From NCBI GenBank assembly GCA_003569365.1, contig BGOS01000011.1, forward strand, positions 1-64,000: DNA of 64,000 bases. The letters are read 5' to 3'. Under the pieces are notes generated by a model. That model ran no database searches. It had not been told where the DNA came from and saw nothing but the letters and a program-made list of their open reading frames with translations. The DNA is from Anaerolineaceae bacterium (GTDB taxonomy: Bacteria; Chloroflexota; Anaerolineae; Anaerolineales; UBA11657). Below, one piece after another: positions 17,166-26,230 of this stretch; the stretch's first letter is position 1; every line of letters starts with the position of its first letter. A program made the position numbers and the translations under genes.

Positions 17166-17969
17166 ATGATCCGGCTGGCCGCGTTTGACCTGGACGGCAC
17201 GCTGCTGGACCACAACATGCGCTACTCGGCGCGCGTAGTGGGCGCATTGCAGCGCGCGCAGGCGGCTGGTGTGATTGTGGTGCTGGCCACCGGGCGCGCG
17301 CCCGACGCCACGCGCCGCTTCATTGACGCATTCGAACTGCGCGCGCCGGCAATATGTTTTCAAGGCGGCATTGTGCAGGACTTTGGCAGCGGGCAGGTGC
17401 TGTTCGATACGCGCCTCGATCCGGCGACGCTGCCTTTTCTGGTGCAGCTGGCTGCGCAGCACGGTTGGCCGTTGTCATTTGAGACGCCGGCCGTGGCATA
17501 TCTTGCAAATGACTCGGCGCACAATGCAGCGGCAATGCGCATGATCAACATTGGGCGCTGGACGCGGGTGCGCAGCCTGCTGACGGATTTGCCCACGGTG
17601 CCGCACAAGGCTACGTTTTTTGTGGCTGAAGCGCCGGCGCGCGCCGCGCTCATCGAAGCCTTGCGCGCTGCGGTGCAAGCGGCCGCCTTGCCGCTCACAA
17701 TTACCGGTTCGCATGCATTGATTGCGGAGGCGCTGCCCGCCGGATTGAGCAAGGCGGTTGGCTTGCAATGGCTGGCGCAGCACCTGGGCGTGGCAGCAGC
17801 AGAAGTATTGGCGGTGGGCGACAATGACAACGATGTGGAAATGCTGCGCTGGGCGGGCGTGGGCGTGGCCATGGGCAACAGCAGCGCGGCAGCGCTGGCA
17901 GCGGCAGACTGGGTCACGGCAGCGGTCGGGCAGGATGGCGCAGCCCTTGCACTTGAGCGCTATTTGTAG
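17166..17969 (+). CDS. HAD-superfamily hydrolase, Cof type, 267 aa
   Basis: This is a cytosolic phosphatase of the Cof/YidA-like subgroup. Motif I is [11 protein letters not shown] with the nucleophilic and general-acid aspartates. [10 protein letters not shown] carries motif II. Motif IV is [22 protein letters not shown]2-type cap lies between motifs II and IV, matching the family length. The ATG at 17166 starts [12 protein letters not shown]. Upstream in-frame codons back to 16974 are not conserved. Such enzymes dephosphorylate sugar phosphates, pyridoxal phosphate or flavin precursors. The substrate here is unknown. DUF951 follows 28 bases later. Confidence 0.88.
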   Translation: MIRLAAFDLDGTLLDHNMRYSARVVGALQRAQAAGVIVVLATGRAPDATRRFIDAFELRAPAICFQGGIVQDFGSGQVLFDTRLDPATLPFLVQLAAQHGWPLSFETPAVAYLANDSAHNAAAMRMINIGRWTRVRSLLTDLPTVPHKATFFVAEAPARAALIEALRAAVQAAALPLTITGSHALIAEALPAGLSKAVGLQWLAQHLGVAAAEVLAVGDNDNDVEMLRWAGVGVAMGNSSAAALAAADWVTAAVGQDGAALALERYL

Positions 17970-17991
17970 CGCCGGCTGCCTTCGGTATACT
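17964..17991 (+). promoter_or_regulatory. Promoter for the DUF951 gene, apparently leaderless
   Basis: TTGTAG (17964-17969) and TATACT (17986-17991) are separated by 16 bp. The -10 ends 6 bases before the ATG at 17998, so transcription would begin at or near the start codon. The -35 overlaps the stop codon of the HAD gene. Confidence 0.5.
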
Positions 17992-17997
17992 CGCGCC

Positions 17998-18219
17998 ATG
18001 CCGGTTGATGTACGCCTTGCAGATGTGGTGCGCATGCGCAAAGTGCATGCGTGTGGCGGCTGGGAGTGGAACGTGGTGCGCCTTGGGGCCGACATTGGAT
18101 TGGTGTGCCGCACCTGCAACCGGCGGGTGCTGCTGCCGCGGCGCCAGTTTGAGCGCGGCCTGAAGGCATTTGTGGAGCGGGCGCCCGCGGCGGCTGCCAG
18201 CCCGGAGGCGGTGGAATGA
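17998..18219 (+). CDS. DUF951 family protein, 73 aa
   Basis: A small conserved protein with the DUF951 signature: [20 protein letters not shown], then [20 protein letters not shown]. The three cysteines (CGG and CRTC) suggest a small zinc- or nucleic-acid-binding fold, but the function of the family is not established. The length agrees with the family apart from an Ala/Pro-rich tail. The promoter reading suggests a leaderless transcript. A GNAT gene follows 22 bases downstream. Confidence 0.85.
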   Translation: MPVDVRLADVVRMRKVHACGGWEWNVVRLGADIGLVCRTCNRRVLLPRRQFERGLKAFVERAPAAAASPEAVE

Positions 18220-18241
18220 GCCGGCAGTATTTTCTTAAAAC

Positions 18242-19243
18242 ATGGAGCGCTGCGTGACTGCGTTGGTGCAGCCCGGCGCCGCGCTGGATGGCGTGCGCCC
18301 TGTGAATATTGCGCGCGACCTGCCGGGCATTGCGCGCCTGATTGAAGTTTGCTTTGGCGACCGGCTGGACCGCGCCGGCCAGTCTGCGATTGCGGAGATG
18401 CGCGCGCTGGGGCGCAGCGGTGCGCTGGTGCGCGTGCTGGCGCTGCTGTTTCGCAACCTGCCCGGCTGGCAGCATGGCTTTGTGTGCGAGCGCGCCGGCC
18501 ACATTGTGGGCAATGTGGGGGCGCAGGCTGCGGACAACGGCCCGGACACTTGGCTGATGGCCAATGTGGCCGTGCATCCGGATTACCGCCGGCGCAACAT
18601 TGCCAGTGACTTGATGCGCGCTGCGCTTGGGCAGGCGCAGCGCAGCGGCGCGGTGCGTGCCATGCTGCAAGTTGATGAAGACAACACGGCTGCGCTGGCA
18701 ATGTATGCGCGCCTGGGATTTCACAAGCTGACGGTGCGCACGCTGTGGGAGCGGCGCCCCACGCCGGATCTTCCGCGGCGCGCCCTGCTGCCGGATGGCA
18801 TCGAGCTGCGCCACGCGCAGCCCGGCCACTGGCCACTGGAGAAAATGCTGCTGCAAACCCTGCGCGCCGAGGGCATCACCTGGACGGCGCCCATGCAGGT
18901 GGACACGCTGCGCCCCACGCTCGGGCGCAGTTTGCAAAACTTGTTTGACGGGCGCGGCGAGGAGCGCTGGCTTGCGCTGCAGGGCAGCGAGCCGGCCGGC
19001 TGGTTTTATATTGCGCGCGCACTGGGCGGCCCGGACCAGCTGCGCATTGTGGCGCGCCCGCAGTGGGCTGCACAGCTTTATCCGGCACTGCTCACCGCTG
19101 CGCTGGCGCGTTTGGGGCGGCGCGCATGGGTGCTCAGCTTGGAGCATCCCGCCGGCGATGGAGACGACTTGTGGATCAGCCACAACTTCCGCGCGGTGCG
19201 CACGCTGCGCTGGCTTGGCTTAAATTTCAGCGCCGCGCGTTGA
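18242..19243 (+). CDS. GNAT-family acetyltransferase with two GNAT-like halves, 333 aa
   Basis: The N-terminal half has an acetyl-CoA-binding motif in [19 protein letters not shown], followed by [19 protein letters not shown], the usual GNAT end. The second half (about residues 180-333) has a weaker GNAT-like pattern ([18 protein letters not shown]) without a clear pyrophosphate loop. It is therefore probably a degenerate second domain, as in other two-domain N-acetyltransferases. The substrate is unknown. The frame is preceded by DUF951. The promoter of the DnaJ-like gene overlaps its stop codon. Confidence 0.8.
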   Translation: MERCVTALVQPGAALDGVRPVNIARDLPGIARLIEVCFGDRLDRAGQSAIAEMRALGRSGALVRVLALLFRNLPGWQHGFVCERAGHIVGNVGAQAADNGPDTWLMANVAVHPDYRRRNIASDLMRAALGQAQRSGAVRAMLQVDEDNTAALAMYARLGFHKLTVRTLWERRPTPDLPRRALLPDGIELRHAQPGHWPLEKMLLQTLRAEGITWTAPMQVDTLRPTLGRSLQNLFDGRGEERWLALQGSEPAGWFYIARALGGPDQLRIVARPQWAAQLYPALLTAALARLGRRAWVLSLEHPAGDGDDLWISHNFRAVRTLRWLGLNFSAAR

Positions 19244-19268
19244 CGCTGCTATGCGCACGCCTTAGACT
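19240..19268 (+). promoter_or_regulatory. Promoter for the DnaJ-like gene
   Basis: TTGACG (19240-19245) and TAGACT (19263-19268) have 17-bp spacing, a good sigma-70-type match. Transcription would start about 5 bases before the ATG at 19280, giving almost no leader. The -35 overlaps the end of the GNAT gene. Confidence 0.55.
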
Positions 19269-19279
19269 TCAATTCCGAT

Positions 19280-20191
19280 ATGCAGTACAAAGACTATTAC
19301 GAGGTTCTGGGCCTGCCGCGGTCAGCAACCGCTGCGCAGCTCAAGCAGGCCTTTCGCAAACTGGCGCGCAAATATCACCCGGATATGAACCCGGATGACA
19401 GCAGCTCTGAGCAGAAGTTCAAGGAACTAAATGAAGCCTATGAGGTGCTGAGCGATGCAGACAAGCGCGCCAAGTATGACCAGCTGGGCGCAAGCTATCA
19501 GCAGTGGCAATCGCGCGGCGCACAGCCCGGCGGCTTTGACTTTGGGCAGTGGGGTGCGCAGCATGGCGCTGGTGCGCAGCCCGGCGGCAGCGACTCAGGC
19601 GGCGATGGCGGCGGTTTCTCCGACTTTTTTAACTCCGTGTTTGGCGGGGCCATGCGCAGCTCGCGCGCGGGCGCACAGCGCCCCAGCACGGATGTGCAGC
19701 GCGAGGCCACCATTTCGCTGCTGGAGGCCTACACCGGCGCCACGCGCCGGCTTTCCAAAGGCGAGCGCACCCTGGAGGTGCGCATTCCGCCCGGCTCGCG
19801 CAATGGCACGCGCATCCGGGTGGCGGGCGAGGGCAGCGCGGATGGCAGCGGCCGGCGCGGCGACCTGTACCTCAAGGTGAGCATTCATGACGATGAGCGA
19901 TTTGAGCGCCAGGATGACGACCTGCATCACAAGCTGCCCATCAGCCTTTACACGGCGCTGCTGGGCGGCAAGGAGCAAGTGCCCACGCTCACTGGCAATG
20001 TGGAGCTTGCAATTCCGGCCGACACCCAAAGCGGGCAGGCCTTCCGCCTGCGCGGCAAGGGCATGCCGCTGCTCAAGGATCCGCAGCAATTTGGCGATTT
20101 GTATGTGCGCGTGCAGGTGGAGCTGCCGCGCAACCTGAGCCCGGAAGAGCGCGCACTAGTCGAGTCGCTCGCCAAGCTGCGCGCCAAGTGA
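19280..20191 (+). CDS. DnaJ/CbpA-type J-domain co-chaperone, 303 aa
   Basis: This co-chaperone stimulates Hsp70 ATPase. The J domain starts at residue 1 (QYKDYYEVLGLPRSA) with the invariant HPD in KYHPDMNP and the helix IV region KYDQLGASYQQW. A Gly-rich linker (about residues 75-115) and the two C-terminal substrate-binding barrels (RIPPGSRNGTRIRVAGEG, GQAFRLRGKGMPLL, GDLYVRVQVELP) follow. The CxxCxGxG zinc finger is absent, so it is a class B (CbpA-like) protein rather than canonical DnaJ. The stop overlaps the GTG start of the HtrA-like protease, indicating translational coupling. Confidence 0.92.
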   Translation: MQYKDYYEVLGLPRSATAAQLKQAFRKLARKYHPDMNPDDSSSEQKFKELNEAYEVLSDADKRAKYDQLGASYQQWQSRGAQPGGFDFGQWGAQHGAGAQPGGSDSGGDGGGFSDFFNSVFGGAMRSSRAGAQRPSTDVQREATISLLEAYTGATRRLSKGERTLEVRIPPGSRNGTRIRVAGEGSADGSGRRGDLYLKVSIHDDERFERQDDDLHHKLPISLYTALLGGKEQVPTLTGNVELAIPADTQSGQAFRLRGKGMPLLKDPQQFGDLYVRVQVELPRNLSPEERALVESLAKLRAK

Positions 20192-21420
20192 GCGCCCTGC
20201 CGCCCGCCGCTGCGCGTCAGGCGCTGCGCGTTGTGCCGGGGCTGCTGCTGCTCGCCATGCTGGCTTGCACCATCCGCCCGGAGGCAATCGCCGCGGTGTT
20301 TGAGGAGCCGACGGCCACGGCGCTGCGGCCCACACGCACGCCCAAGCCGCAACCCACGCAGCCCGCGGTGCTGCCCACGCAGCCGCCGGTGCTGGATGTT
20401 GTAGCGCCGCCAACCCCGGTGGTTGCCCTGCCCGGCATTCAGCAAAGCCTGGTGGACGTGTATGCGCTGGCCAACACCGCAGTCGTGTCCATTCTGGTCA
20501 GCGCCGGCACAGACAAAGCTGAAGAGGGCTCGGGCTTTCTCTATGACTCGAGCGGGCACATCATTACAAACGAACATGTGGTGCGCACTGCGCAATCCAT
20601 TGAAGTCAGCTTCGCGTCCGGCGAGAAGGTTGCGGGCCGGCTGGTGGGCAGCGATGCCAACTCGGATTTGGCAGTGATAGTTGTGGAGCGCGTACCGGCG
20701 GGCGTGGTTGCGCTGCGCCTCGGTGACTCCGATCGCGTGCAGGTCGGGCAGCAAGTTGTCGCAATCGGCAATCCGTTCGGGCTGCGCGGCACCATGTCGC
20801 TGGGCATTGTCAGCGGGATTGGACGCATGCTCTCCGGTTCGCCGGCGGACCAGTCCGGCGCTGTCAGCGGCACCTACACCATGCCGGACATCATTCAAAC
20901 CGATGCCGCCATCAACCCTGGCAACTCCGGCGGCCCGCTCCTCAATCTGTCTGGCGAGGTGATCGGGGTAAACAAAGCTATCTACTCAGACAGCGGTGTC
21001 AACTCCGGCGTGGGCTTTGCCATTGGCGCAAATGTTGTGCGGCGCGTTGCAACCGCGTTGATCCTGACTGGCAAGTATGAATACCCGTATCTGGGAATCG
21101 TGGGCCAGGATGAATACAGCATGGCAGAGCGGCAGGCATTGGGCATTGCAGCGCAGCCGGGCGTCTATGTGGTGTCAGTGCTTGCGGACGGGCCGGCTGC
21201 TGCGGCCGGCTTGCGCGGCGGCAGCATCCGCACCGCTTTTGGCATCCTGCAAGGCGGCGGAGATGTGATCACCGCGGTGGAAGGCCTGCCTGTGATGCAG
21301 TTCTCCGACCTGCTTAGCTATCTGGCAAAAAACACAAAAGTGGGACAGACGGTGAGGCTAACGGTGTGGCGCGCCGGCACATTGCTGCAGGTTGATGTGC
21401 GCCTGACGGCGCGGCCGTAG
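20188..21420 (+). CDS. HtrA/DegP-type serine protease with PDZ domain, lipoprotein, 410 aa
   Basis: This is an extracytoplasmic quality-control protease. The N-terminus has a hydrophobic signal with a likely lipobox (LAMLAC) and a Thr/Pro-rich linker. The catalytic triad is His130 in TNEHVV, Asp160 in NSDLAV and Ser247 in GNSGGP. A PDZ domain occupies about residues 300-405 (YLGIVGQDEYSM, VLADGPAAAAGLRGG, DVITAVEG). The GTG at 20188 overlaps the stop of the J-domain gene. A binding-protein gene follows 14 bases later, so the three form an envelope-stress or folding unit by position. Confidence 0.92.
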   Translation: MSALPPAAARQALRVVPGLLLLAMLACTIRPEAIAAVFEEPTATALRPTRTPKPQPTQPAVLPTQPPVLDVVAPPTPVVALPGIQQSLVDVYALANTAVVSILVSAGTDKAEEGSGFLYDSSGHIITNEHVVRTAQSIEVSFASGEKVAGRLVGSDANSDLAVIVVERVPAGVVALRLGDSDRVQVGQQVVAIGNPFGLRGTMSLGIVSGIGRMLSGSPADQSGAVSGTYTMPDIIQTDAAINPGNSGGPLLNLSGEVIGVNKAIYSDSGVNSGVGFAIGANVVRRVATALILTGKYEYPYLGIVGQDEYSMAERQALGIAAQPGVYVVSVLADGPAAAAGLRGGSIRTAFGILQGGGDVITAVEGLPVMQFSDLLSYLAKNTKVGQTVRLTVWRAGTLLQVDVRLTARP

Positions 21421-21434
21421 TGCCCGCGCGCTGA

Positions 21435-23342
21435 ATGGCTGCCCGCGCCATCTGCTGCCGGCGCGCTGCCGCGCTGGCAATTGCGTTTGCGCTGGCTGCT
21501 TGCAGCGCCCCGCCGCCCACCGCTGCCGTTGTGGCCACTGCACTGCTGCAGCCCACAGCCACGCCGGTTCCGCCCACCGCGGCTCCCGCTGCGCGTGTAC
21601 TCACCATCTGCCTCGAAAATGAGCCCGCGTCACTCTACATTTTTTCTGAAGCTGGCCGCGGCTGGAACCACGTGCAGGAAGCGCTGCGCGATGGACCCAT
21701 CGACCGGCGCAGCTTTGGGCGCCAACCCGTTATTTTGGAAAGCCTGCCGGATTGGGAGAACGGCGATGTGACGCTGGAGAGTGTGCTGGTGGAGCCGGGG
21801 GCCGGGCTGGTGACAGCCGATGGCGACCTTGACCGGCTGGCAGCGGGCGTACCGTATTGGACTCCGGAGATGGAGCGCGTGCTGGCCCAGGCGGACAAAG
21901 CCGTCACTACCATTCAAGTGCGGGTCACGTTCCGCTTGCGGGCCGATGTGCGCTGGTCGGACGGCGCGCCGTTGACGGCGGATGACTCCGTGTTTGGTTT
22001 TGAGATTGGCTCGGCTGCGGCCACACCCGGCTCCAAGCTGGCGGCATGGCGCACCGCCAGTTACAGCGCCAGCGCCGAGCACACCATCAGCTGGGTGGGG
22101 CAGCCGGGCTACTACCCCGCAGATGTGCTGGAGCATTTGGCGGAGCCGCTGGCGCGCCACGCGTATGGCAATTTGGATGCGGCGCAGCTGCTGACAGATG
22201 AACAGGCAAACCGCGCGCCACTGGGCTGGGGTGCGTTCCAAGTGGCGCAATGGGAGCCGGGGTTGCTGCGCCTCGTGCGCAACAAATATTATTTTCGTGC
22301 AGCCGCGGGCCTGCCGCGTGTGGACGAGGTGCACTTTGTTACGCTGGCGGATGAGAGCGCGGCGCTGAGCGCAGTGGCCGGTGGCGAATGCCAGATTGCG
22401 GTGCGCGACAGCTGGGAGGCATGGGAAGACAGTGCCGATGCGCTGCTGGCTGCCCAGGCCAGCGGGCAGCTGGCAGTGCAACTGGTGCCGGGTCCGGTGC
22501 TGGAGCAGCTGGGCTTTGGTATTTTGATGGCGCCCGGCTTGCAGCGCAAAGCCGGCACAGACTTGTTTCAGGCAGTGCCGCTGCGGCGGGCGCTGGCGCA
22601 CTGTGTGGACCGCGAAGCACTGGCAGCCGCAGCCCAGTGGGGCCAGGGCAGCGCAGCGGCCGGCTTTGTGCCGGCGGCGCACCCACTGCAGCCGGCGCCG
22701 GCAGGCAGCGCGCTGCCGGCATACGATGTGCAGCGCGGACAGGCTTTGCTGGATGCTGCGGGTTGGCTGCCGGCGGTTGACAGTGGCGTGCGCTATCGGC
22801 AGGGCCGCGCGCTGCGCTTGCGCTATGCGGTTAATTTTCCGCTCTCCAACAGCGGCTTCCTGCGCCAGGCTGTGGCCGAGCTGCTGCGCACGCAGCTGCG
22901 CGCCTGCGGCGTAGACCTGCAAGTGCAGCCCTTCGCCAGCACGGATTTATACGGTGAGTTCCCGGCCGGTGTGTTGTTTGGGCGCCAGTTTGATCTGGCG
23001 CAGTTTGCGTGGCTGCAGCCGGGCGAGCCGCGCTGCGAGCTGTTTACCAGCGCGGAGCTGCCCGGCCTGACCAACCCCGGCGGCAGCAATTACACCGGCT
23101 ATCGCAGCGCAGCTTATGACAGCGCCTGCAGCACGGCGCGCTTTGCGCGCACTCAAGCGGCAGCGCGGGCAGCCCATTGGGCTGCGCAACAGCTGCTGCT
23201 GGATGAGCTGCCCGCGCTGCCTTTGTTCTTCCGGCTGCGCATTGCGGTGGCGCAGCCCGGCGTGCGCGGGCTGCAGCTGGATGCCTCGCAGCCCTCGCCG
23301 TTGTGGAACATTGAGGAGCTGGACTTCGCTGCGCCTTCTTGA
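21435..23342 (+). CDS. ABC transporter family-5 solute-binding lipoprotein, 635 aa
   Basis: This is an extracytoplasmic binding protein for peptides or oligosaccharides. The signal ends in lipobox LAAC. The domains run in the usual order: N-lobe ENEPASLYIF (about residue 60), VRWSDGAPLTADDSVF (about 170), the core block PLRRALAHCVDREAL (about 385), then GQALLDAAGWL and a C-terminal WNIEELDF. No permease or ATPase is adjacent, so it may feed the transporters downstream or act as an orphan. It lies 14 bases after the HtrA-like protease and converges with a hypothetical membrane gene. The ligand is unknown. Confidence 0.85.
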   Translation: MAARAICCRRAAALAIAFALAACSAPPPTAAVVATALLQPTATPVPPTAAPAARVLTICLENEPASLYIFSEAGRGWNHVQEALRDGPIDRRSFGRQPVILESLPDWENGDVTLESVLVEPGAGLVTADGDLDRLAAGVPYWTPEMERVLAQADKAVTTIQVRVTFRLRADVRWSDGAPLTADDSVFGFEIGSAAATPGSKLAAWRTASYSASAEHTISWVGQPGYYPADVLEHLAEPLARHAYGNLDAAQLLTDEQANRAPLGWGAFQVAQWEPGLLRLVRNKYYFRAAAGLPRVDEVHFVTLADESAALSAVAGGECQIAVRDSWEAWEDSADALLAAQASGQLAVQLVPGPVLEQLGFGILMAPGLQRKAGTDLFQAVPLRRALAHCVDREALAAAAQWGQGSAAAGFVPAAHPLQPAPAGSALPAYDVQRGQALLDAAGWLPAVDSGVRYRQGRALRLRYAVNFPLSNSGFLRQAVAELLRTQLRACGVDLQVQPFASTDLYGEFPAGVLFGRQFDLAQFAWLQPGEPRCELFTSAELPGLTNPGGSNYTGYRSAAYDSACSTARFARTQAAARAAHWAAQQLLLDELPALPLFFRLRIAVAQPGVRGLQLDASQPSPLWNIEELDFAAPS

Positions 23343-23348
23343 GCGGCG

Positions 23349-24149
23349 CTAGTTGGCGGAGCTGCTGTTGAACGCGCCGCGAAAAGCATCGAGGCCCGGC
23401 TGGCATAGCGGCGGCGCTGAGCCGGAACCGAACAGGCACGAAATGGCATAGCCGTTGTCAAAGCGGATGTTTACGCCAATTGCAGCGGGCGCGGAGGCGG
23501 CAGAATACTGCTCAAGCACAAAGTTGGTGCTGGCGGCCGCGCGAAAATCCGGAACGCCGCGCAGCGCCATGGGCAGCGCTGCGCTGCCGGGCTGTGCCAG
23601 CGTTTGCCGCACCAGCGCTTGCGACTTGCGCACAGCCAGCACGGCGCGCTCCGGCATGCGTGCCCACGCGCCCGCAGTGCCCGCCAGCGCCAGAATTGCC
23701 AGCCCGCTGGCAGCTGCCCGCTGGCCGCGTTGTGCCAGGCCAAAGCCGTCGCCCAGCAAGCGCACCACAATTGCCAACGGCACACTCAGCGTCATGCTTG
23801 GAATTAATGTATACAGCAGCACAATGCCGCTCCCGCCCAGCTGCATTGCGCCGCGCGCTGTAAACCAGCTGCCGCTGGCCAATGCCCCGCCCAGCACCCC
23901 CAATGCGCGCTGCTCGGGCGCGCCCACCAGTGCGCCCAGCACAGCCATTGCGGCGCCAGTCCACAGTACTGCTCGCGTCAGCGCCTGCCAGTCTATGCGC
24001 AGCGCCACATCGGGCAGCAGCAGGCGGTCTGCGAGGCCGGCCAGCAGCGCATAGAGCACCCCCAGTGCGCCGCTAGCTGCGGCCGTTCGCCGCCAGGCGC
24101 GCCCGCTGCCGGCTGCCGGTGAAATCAAATTGCGAATGGATTGGAGCAA
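23349..24149 (-). CDS. Hypothetical multi-pass membrane protein, 266 aa
   Basis: The family is not recognised. The protein has several hydrophobic helices, such as TAAASGALGVLYALLAGLA, VLWTGAAMAVLGALVGA, GIVLLYTLIPSMTLSVPLAI and AASGLAILALAGTAGAWA, and a soluble C-terminal part (LRGVPDFRAAASTNFVLEQY, FDNGYAISCLFG). The frame is open upstream to 24362, but the extra 71 residues look non-coding and overlap the promoter region of the next gene. A TTG at 24149 (LQSIRNLISP) is a plausible start. It is convergent with the preceding binding protein. Confidence 0.55.
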   Translation of the reverse strand: MLQSIRNLISPAAGSGRAWRRTAAASGALGVLYALLAGLADRLLLPDVALRIDWQALTRAVLWTGAAMAVLGALVGAPEQRALGVLGGALASGSWFTARGAMQLGGSGIVLLYTLIPSMTLSVPLAIVVRLLGDGFGLAQRGQRAAASGLAILALAGTAGAWARMPERAVLAVRKSQALVRQTLAQPGSAALPMALRGVPDFRAAASTNFVLEQYSAASAPAAIGVNIRFDNGYAISCLFGSGSAPPLCQPGLDAFRGAFNSSSAN

Positions 24150-24240
24150 GGGTGGTTGGCTGCCGGAGTGCGGGCAGCGTTGCAGCGCGCTGCGGGTTGC
24201 ATTGTGCGCGAGAAAAGTATAACTGTGGCAGCGGCCGGTT

Positions 24241-24268
24241 TTTGCACCACTTTGGTTTATGGTACTAT
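24241..24268 (+). promoter_or_regulatory. Possible promoter for the binding-protein operon
   Basis: TTTGCA (24241-24246) and TACTAT (24263-24268) with 16-bp spacing lie about 64 bases before the ATG at 24332. Both hexamers are weak matches, so this is tentative. Confidence 0.35.
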
Positions 24269-24331
24269 TTGCAGGTGCTTGGGCCGCGCACCGCTTGTGG
24301 TGCGTAATTGGATCGAATTTGGAGGAGAGAC

Positions 24332-26158
24332 ATGAAAAACAGAAACTGGAGTTTGATGGCACTGGGTGCGCTCGCCACTGGCGCGCTGGTGCTGGGCGCC
24401 TGCCAGCCGCAGGTGGTGGAGAAGGAAGTGGTTGTTACGCAGATCGTTGAGAAGACCGTTGAGAAAGAAGTTGAGAAGATTGTGGTGGCCACCGCCGTGC
24501 CGGTGGAGAAAACCAAGTTGCTGCGCGTCAATCTGGGCACTTACCCGGATTTAATTGATCCGCAAAAGTCCTCGTTTGTGAACGAGATTGCGCATCTTAA
24601 TAAGTTCTATGAAGGCTTGACCCGCCTCGACGCCAAGCTGGTGACCGTGCCGGCAGCGGCTGAAAGCTGGGCCTACAACGCCGATGCCACCGAGCTCACC
24701 TTTGCGTTGCGCGCCGGCCTGATGTACAGCGACGGCTCCGTGCTCAACGCCAAGCGCTTTGAGTATTCCATCATCCGCAACATCAACCCCGCCACAGCTG
24801 GCGAATACGCTACGATCACAAATGAGATCATGGGCGCGCCGGACTGGCAGGACAATACGGCGGCAGCCGGCGAAGAGACTGATGCAGCCAAAAAGGCTGC
24901 TGCCGAGAAGGCGGCTGCTGAGGGCGAGGCGAATGTTCGCGCCAGCGTACAGGCGCTGGGCAAAGATGGTGCACCGTGCGCCGATTACGAGCAGGCAGAC
25001 TGCCTCACACTTAAGCTAAAGCTGTCCAAGTCCGCACCGTACTTCCACACCATCATGGGCTTGTGGGTCACTTATCCGGCCAAGGAAGAGAACATTGACG
25101 CGGGTGGCGACCAATGGTGGAACAGCTCCAAGTATCAGGTGGGCAATGGCCCGTACGTGCTCAAGGCGCTGGAGCCTTTTGTGCGCGCATCCTTTGTGCC
25201 CAATGCCAACTACTGGGGTGACCAGGCCATGACAGCGCTGGAGTACTCCTACATCACAGACTCGGCAGTGTCCTTTCAGGCCTACCAGAACAATGAGTTT
25301 GATGTGGTTGGCCTTTCAGCCGAAGACTTAAAGACCGCGCAGGCGGATGCCAACCTGAGCAAGGATATCAATGTCTATCCCGGCTCTTGCACAACGGCGC
25401 TGCAGTTTAGAAACTTCACCAAGCCGTTTGATGACGCGCAGGTGCGCGCAGCGTTCTCCTATGCGCTGGACCGCGAGCGCTGGGTAAAGGACGTGCTGAA
25501 GGGCCTTGGCTCACCCGCGCTGACATGGATTCCACCGGGCTTCCCGGGCTTCAAAGAAGGCGAGACGCGCTTTGCTTACGATGCTGACAAGGCCAAAGCT
25601 GCCATTGCAGCAAGCACCTACGGCTCGGTGGACAAACTGCCGCCGATTGTGCTGAGCTTTGGAGATACGCCGCGCAACCGCACCCGCTACGAGTGGCTGG
25701 GGCAGCGCTTTGCCGAAGTGTTTGGCACCGGCCTGAAGCTGGAACTGAACCCGATTGAGCCGACTGCCTTCACCGCCATGCAAAAGGACAAGAAGAGCAC
25801 CCTGCAAATGTTCATCGGCGGCTGGTGTGCCGACTATCCGGACCCCCAGAACTGGCTGAGCGTTTACTTTAATGGCAGCACCTCTTTTGCTTCGCGCATC
25901 GGGTTTGCAAACGCGGAGTTTGATGCACTCACGGTGCAGGCGGATGTGGAGCTGGATAACGCCAAACGCGCAGACTTGTATCAGCAGGCGCAGGACAAGC
26001 TGGTAGATGCCAACCCAGTCGGCTTCTTCTGGAACAACGTCAACAGTTACCTTGTCAAGCCATGGGTGTCTGGTTACAACAAGACCCCGCAAGACGCGGG
26101 CTATCCCGGCGACATCACGCCGCAGACAATTGATATCGATCTTGCGCAAGTGCCCTAG
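24332..26158 (+). CDS. Peptide-type ABC transporter solute-binding lipoprotein (family 5), 608 aa
   Basis: The ATG at 24332 follows a strong GGAGGAGA. The signal ends in lipobox LGAC, giving a lipidated Cys followed by QPQVVEKEVVVTQIVEK and a repeated Val-Glu-Lys linker typical of Chloroflexota. The order is canonical: N-lobe LLRVNLGTYPDLIDP, then LTFALRAGLMYSDGSVLNA, GNGPYVLKALEPF, the core block DAQVRAAFSYALDRERWV and the C-terminal lobe (FIGGWCADYPDPQNWLSVYF). An Ala/Glu/Lys-rich helix is inserted near residues 180-210. Two permeases follow after a perfect hairpin. It probably binds oligopeptides. Confidence 0.92.
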   Translation: MKNRNWSLMALGALATGALVLGACQPQVVEKEVVVTQIVEKTVEKEVEKIVVATAVPVEKTKLLRVNLGTYPDLIDPQKSSFVNEIAHLNKFYEGLTRLDAKLVTVPAAAESWAYNADATELTFALRAGLMYSDGSVLNAKRFEYSIIRNINPATAGEYATITNEIMGAPDWQDNTAAAGEETDAAKKAAAEKAAAEGEANVRASVQALGKDGAPCADYEQADCLTLKLKLSKSAPYFHTIMGLWVTYPAKEENIDAGGDQWWNSSKYQVGNGPYVLKALEPFVRASFVPNANYWGDQAMTALEYSYITDSAVSFQAYQNNEFDVVGLSAEDLKTAQADANLSKDINVYPGSCTTALQFRNFTKPFDDAQVRAAFSYALDRERWVKDVLKGLGSPALTWIPPGFPGFKEGETRFAYDADKAKAAIAASTYGSVDKLPPIVLSFGDTPRNRTRYEWLGQRFAEVFGTGLKLELNPIEPTAFTAMQKDKKSTLQMFIGGWCADYPDPQNWLSVYFNGSTSFASRIGFANAEFDALTVQADVELDNAKRADLYQQAQDKLVDANPVGFFWNNVNSYLVKPWVSGYNKTPQDAGYPGDITPQTIDIDLAQVP

Positions 26159-26176
26159 CGCACTCTAACTGATAGA

Positions 26177-26216
26177 AACAAACGAATGGCAGCGCAAGTT
26201 CTGCCATTCGTTTGTT
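26177..26216 (+). terminator. Perfect 16-bp hairpin between binding protein and permease
   Basis: The arms 26177-26192 and 26201-26216 are fully complementary with an 8-base loop. It starts 18 bases after the binding-protein stop and ends 14 bases before the permease start. No long T-run follows. It probably allows partial read-through and stabilises the binding-protein mRNA. Confidence 0.7.
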
Positions 26217-26230
26217 AATCCTCTGTTGTT

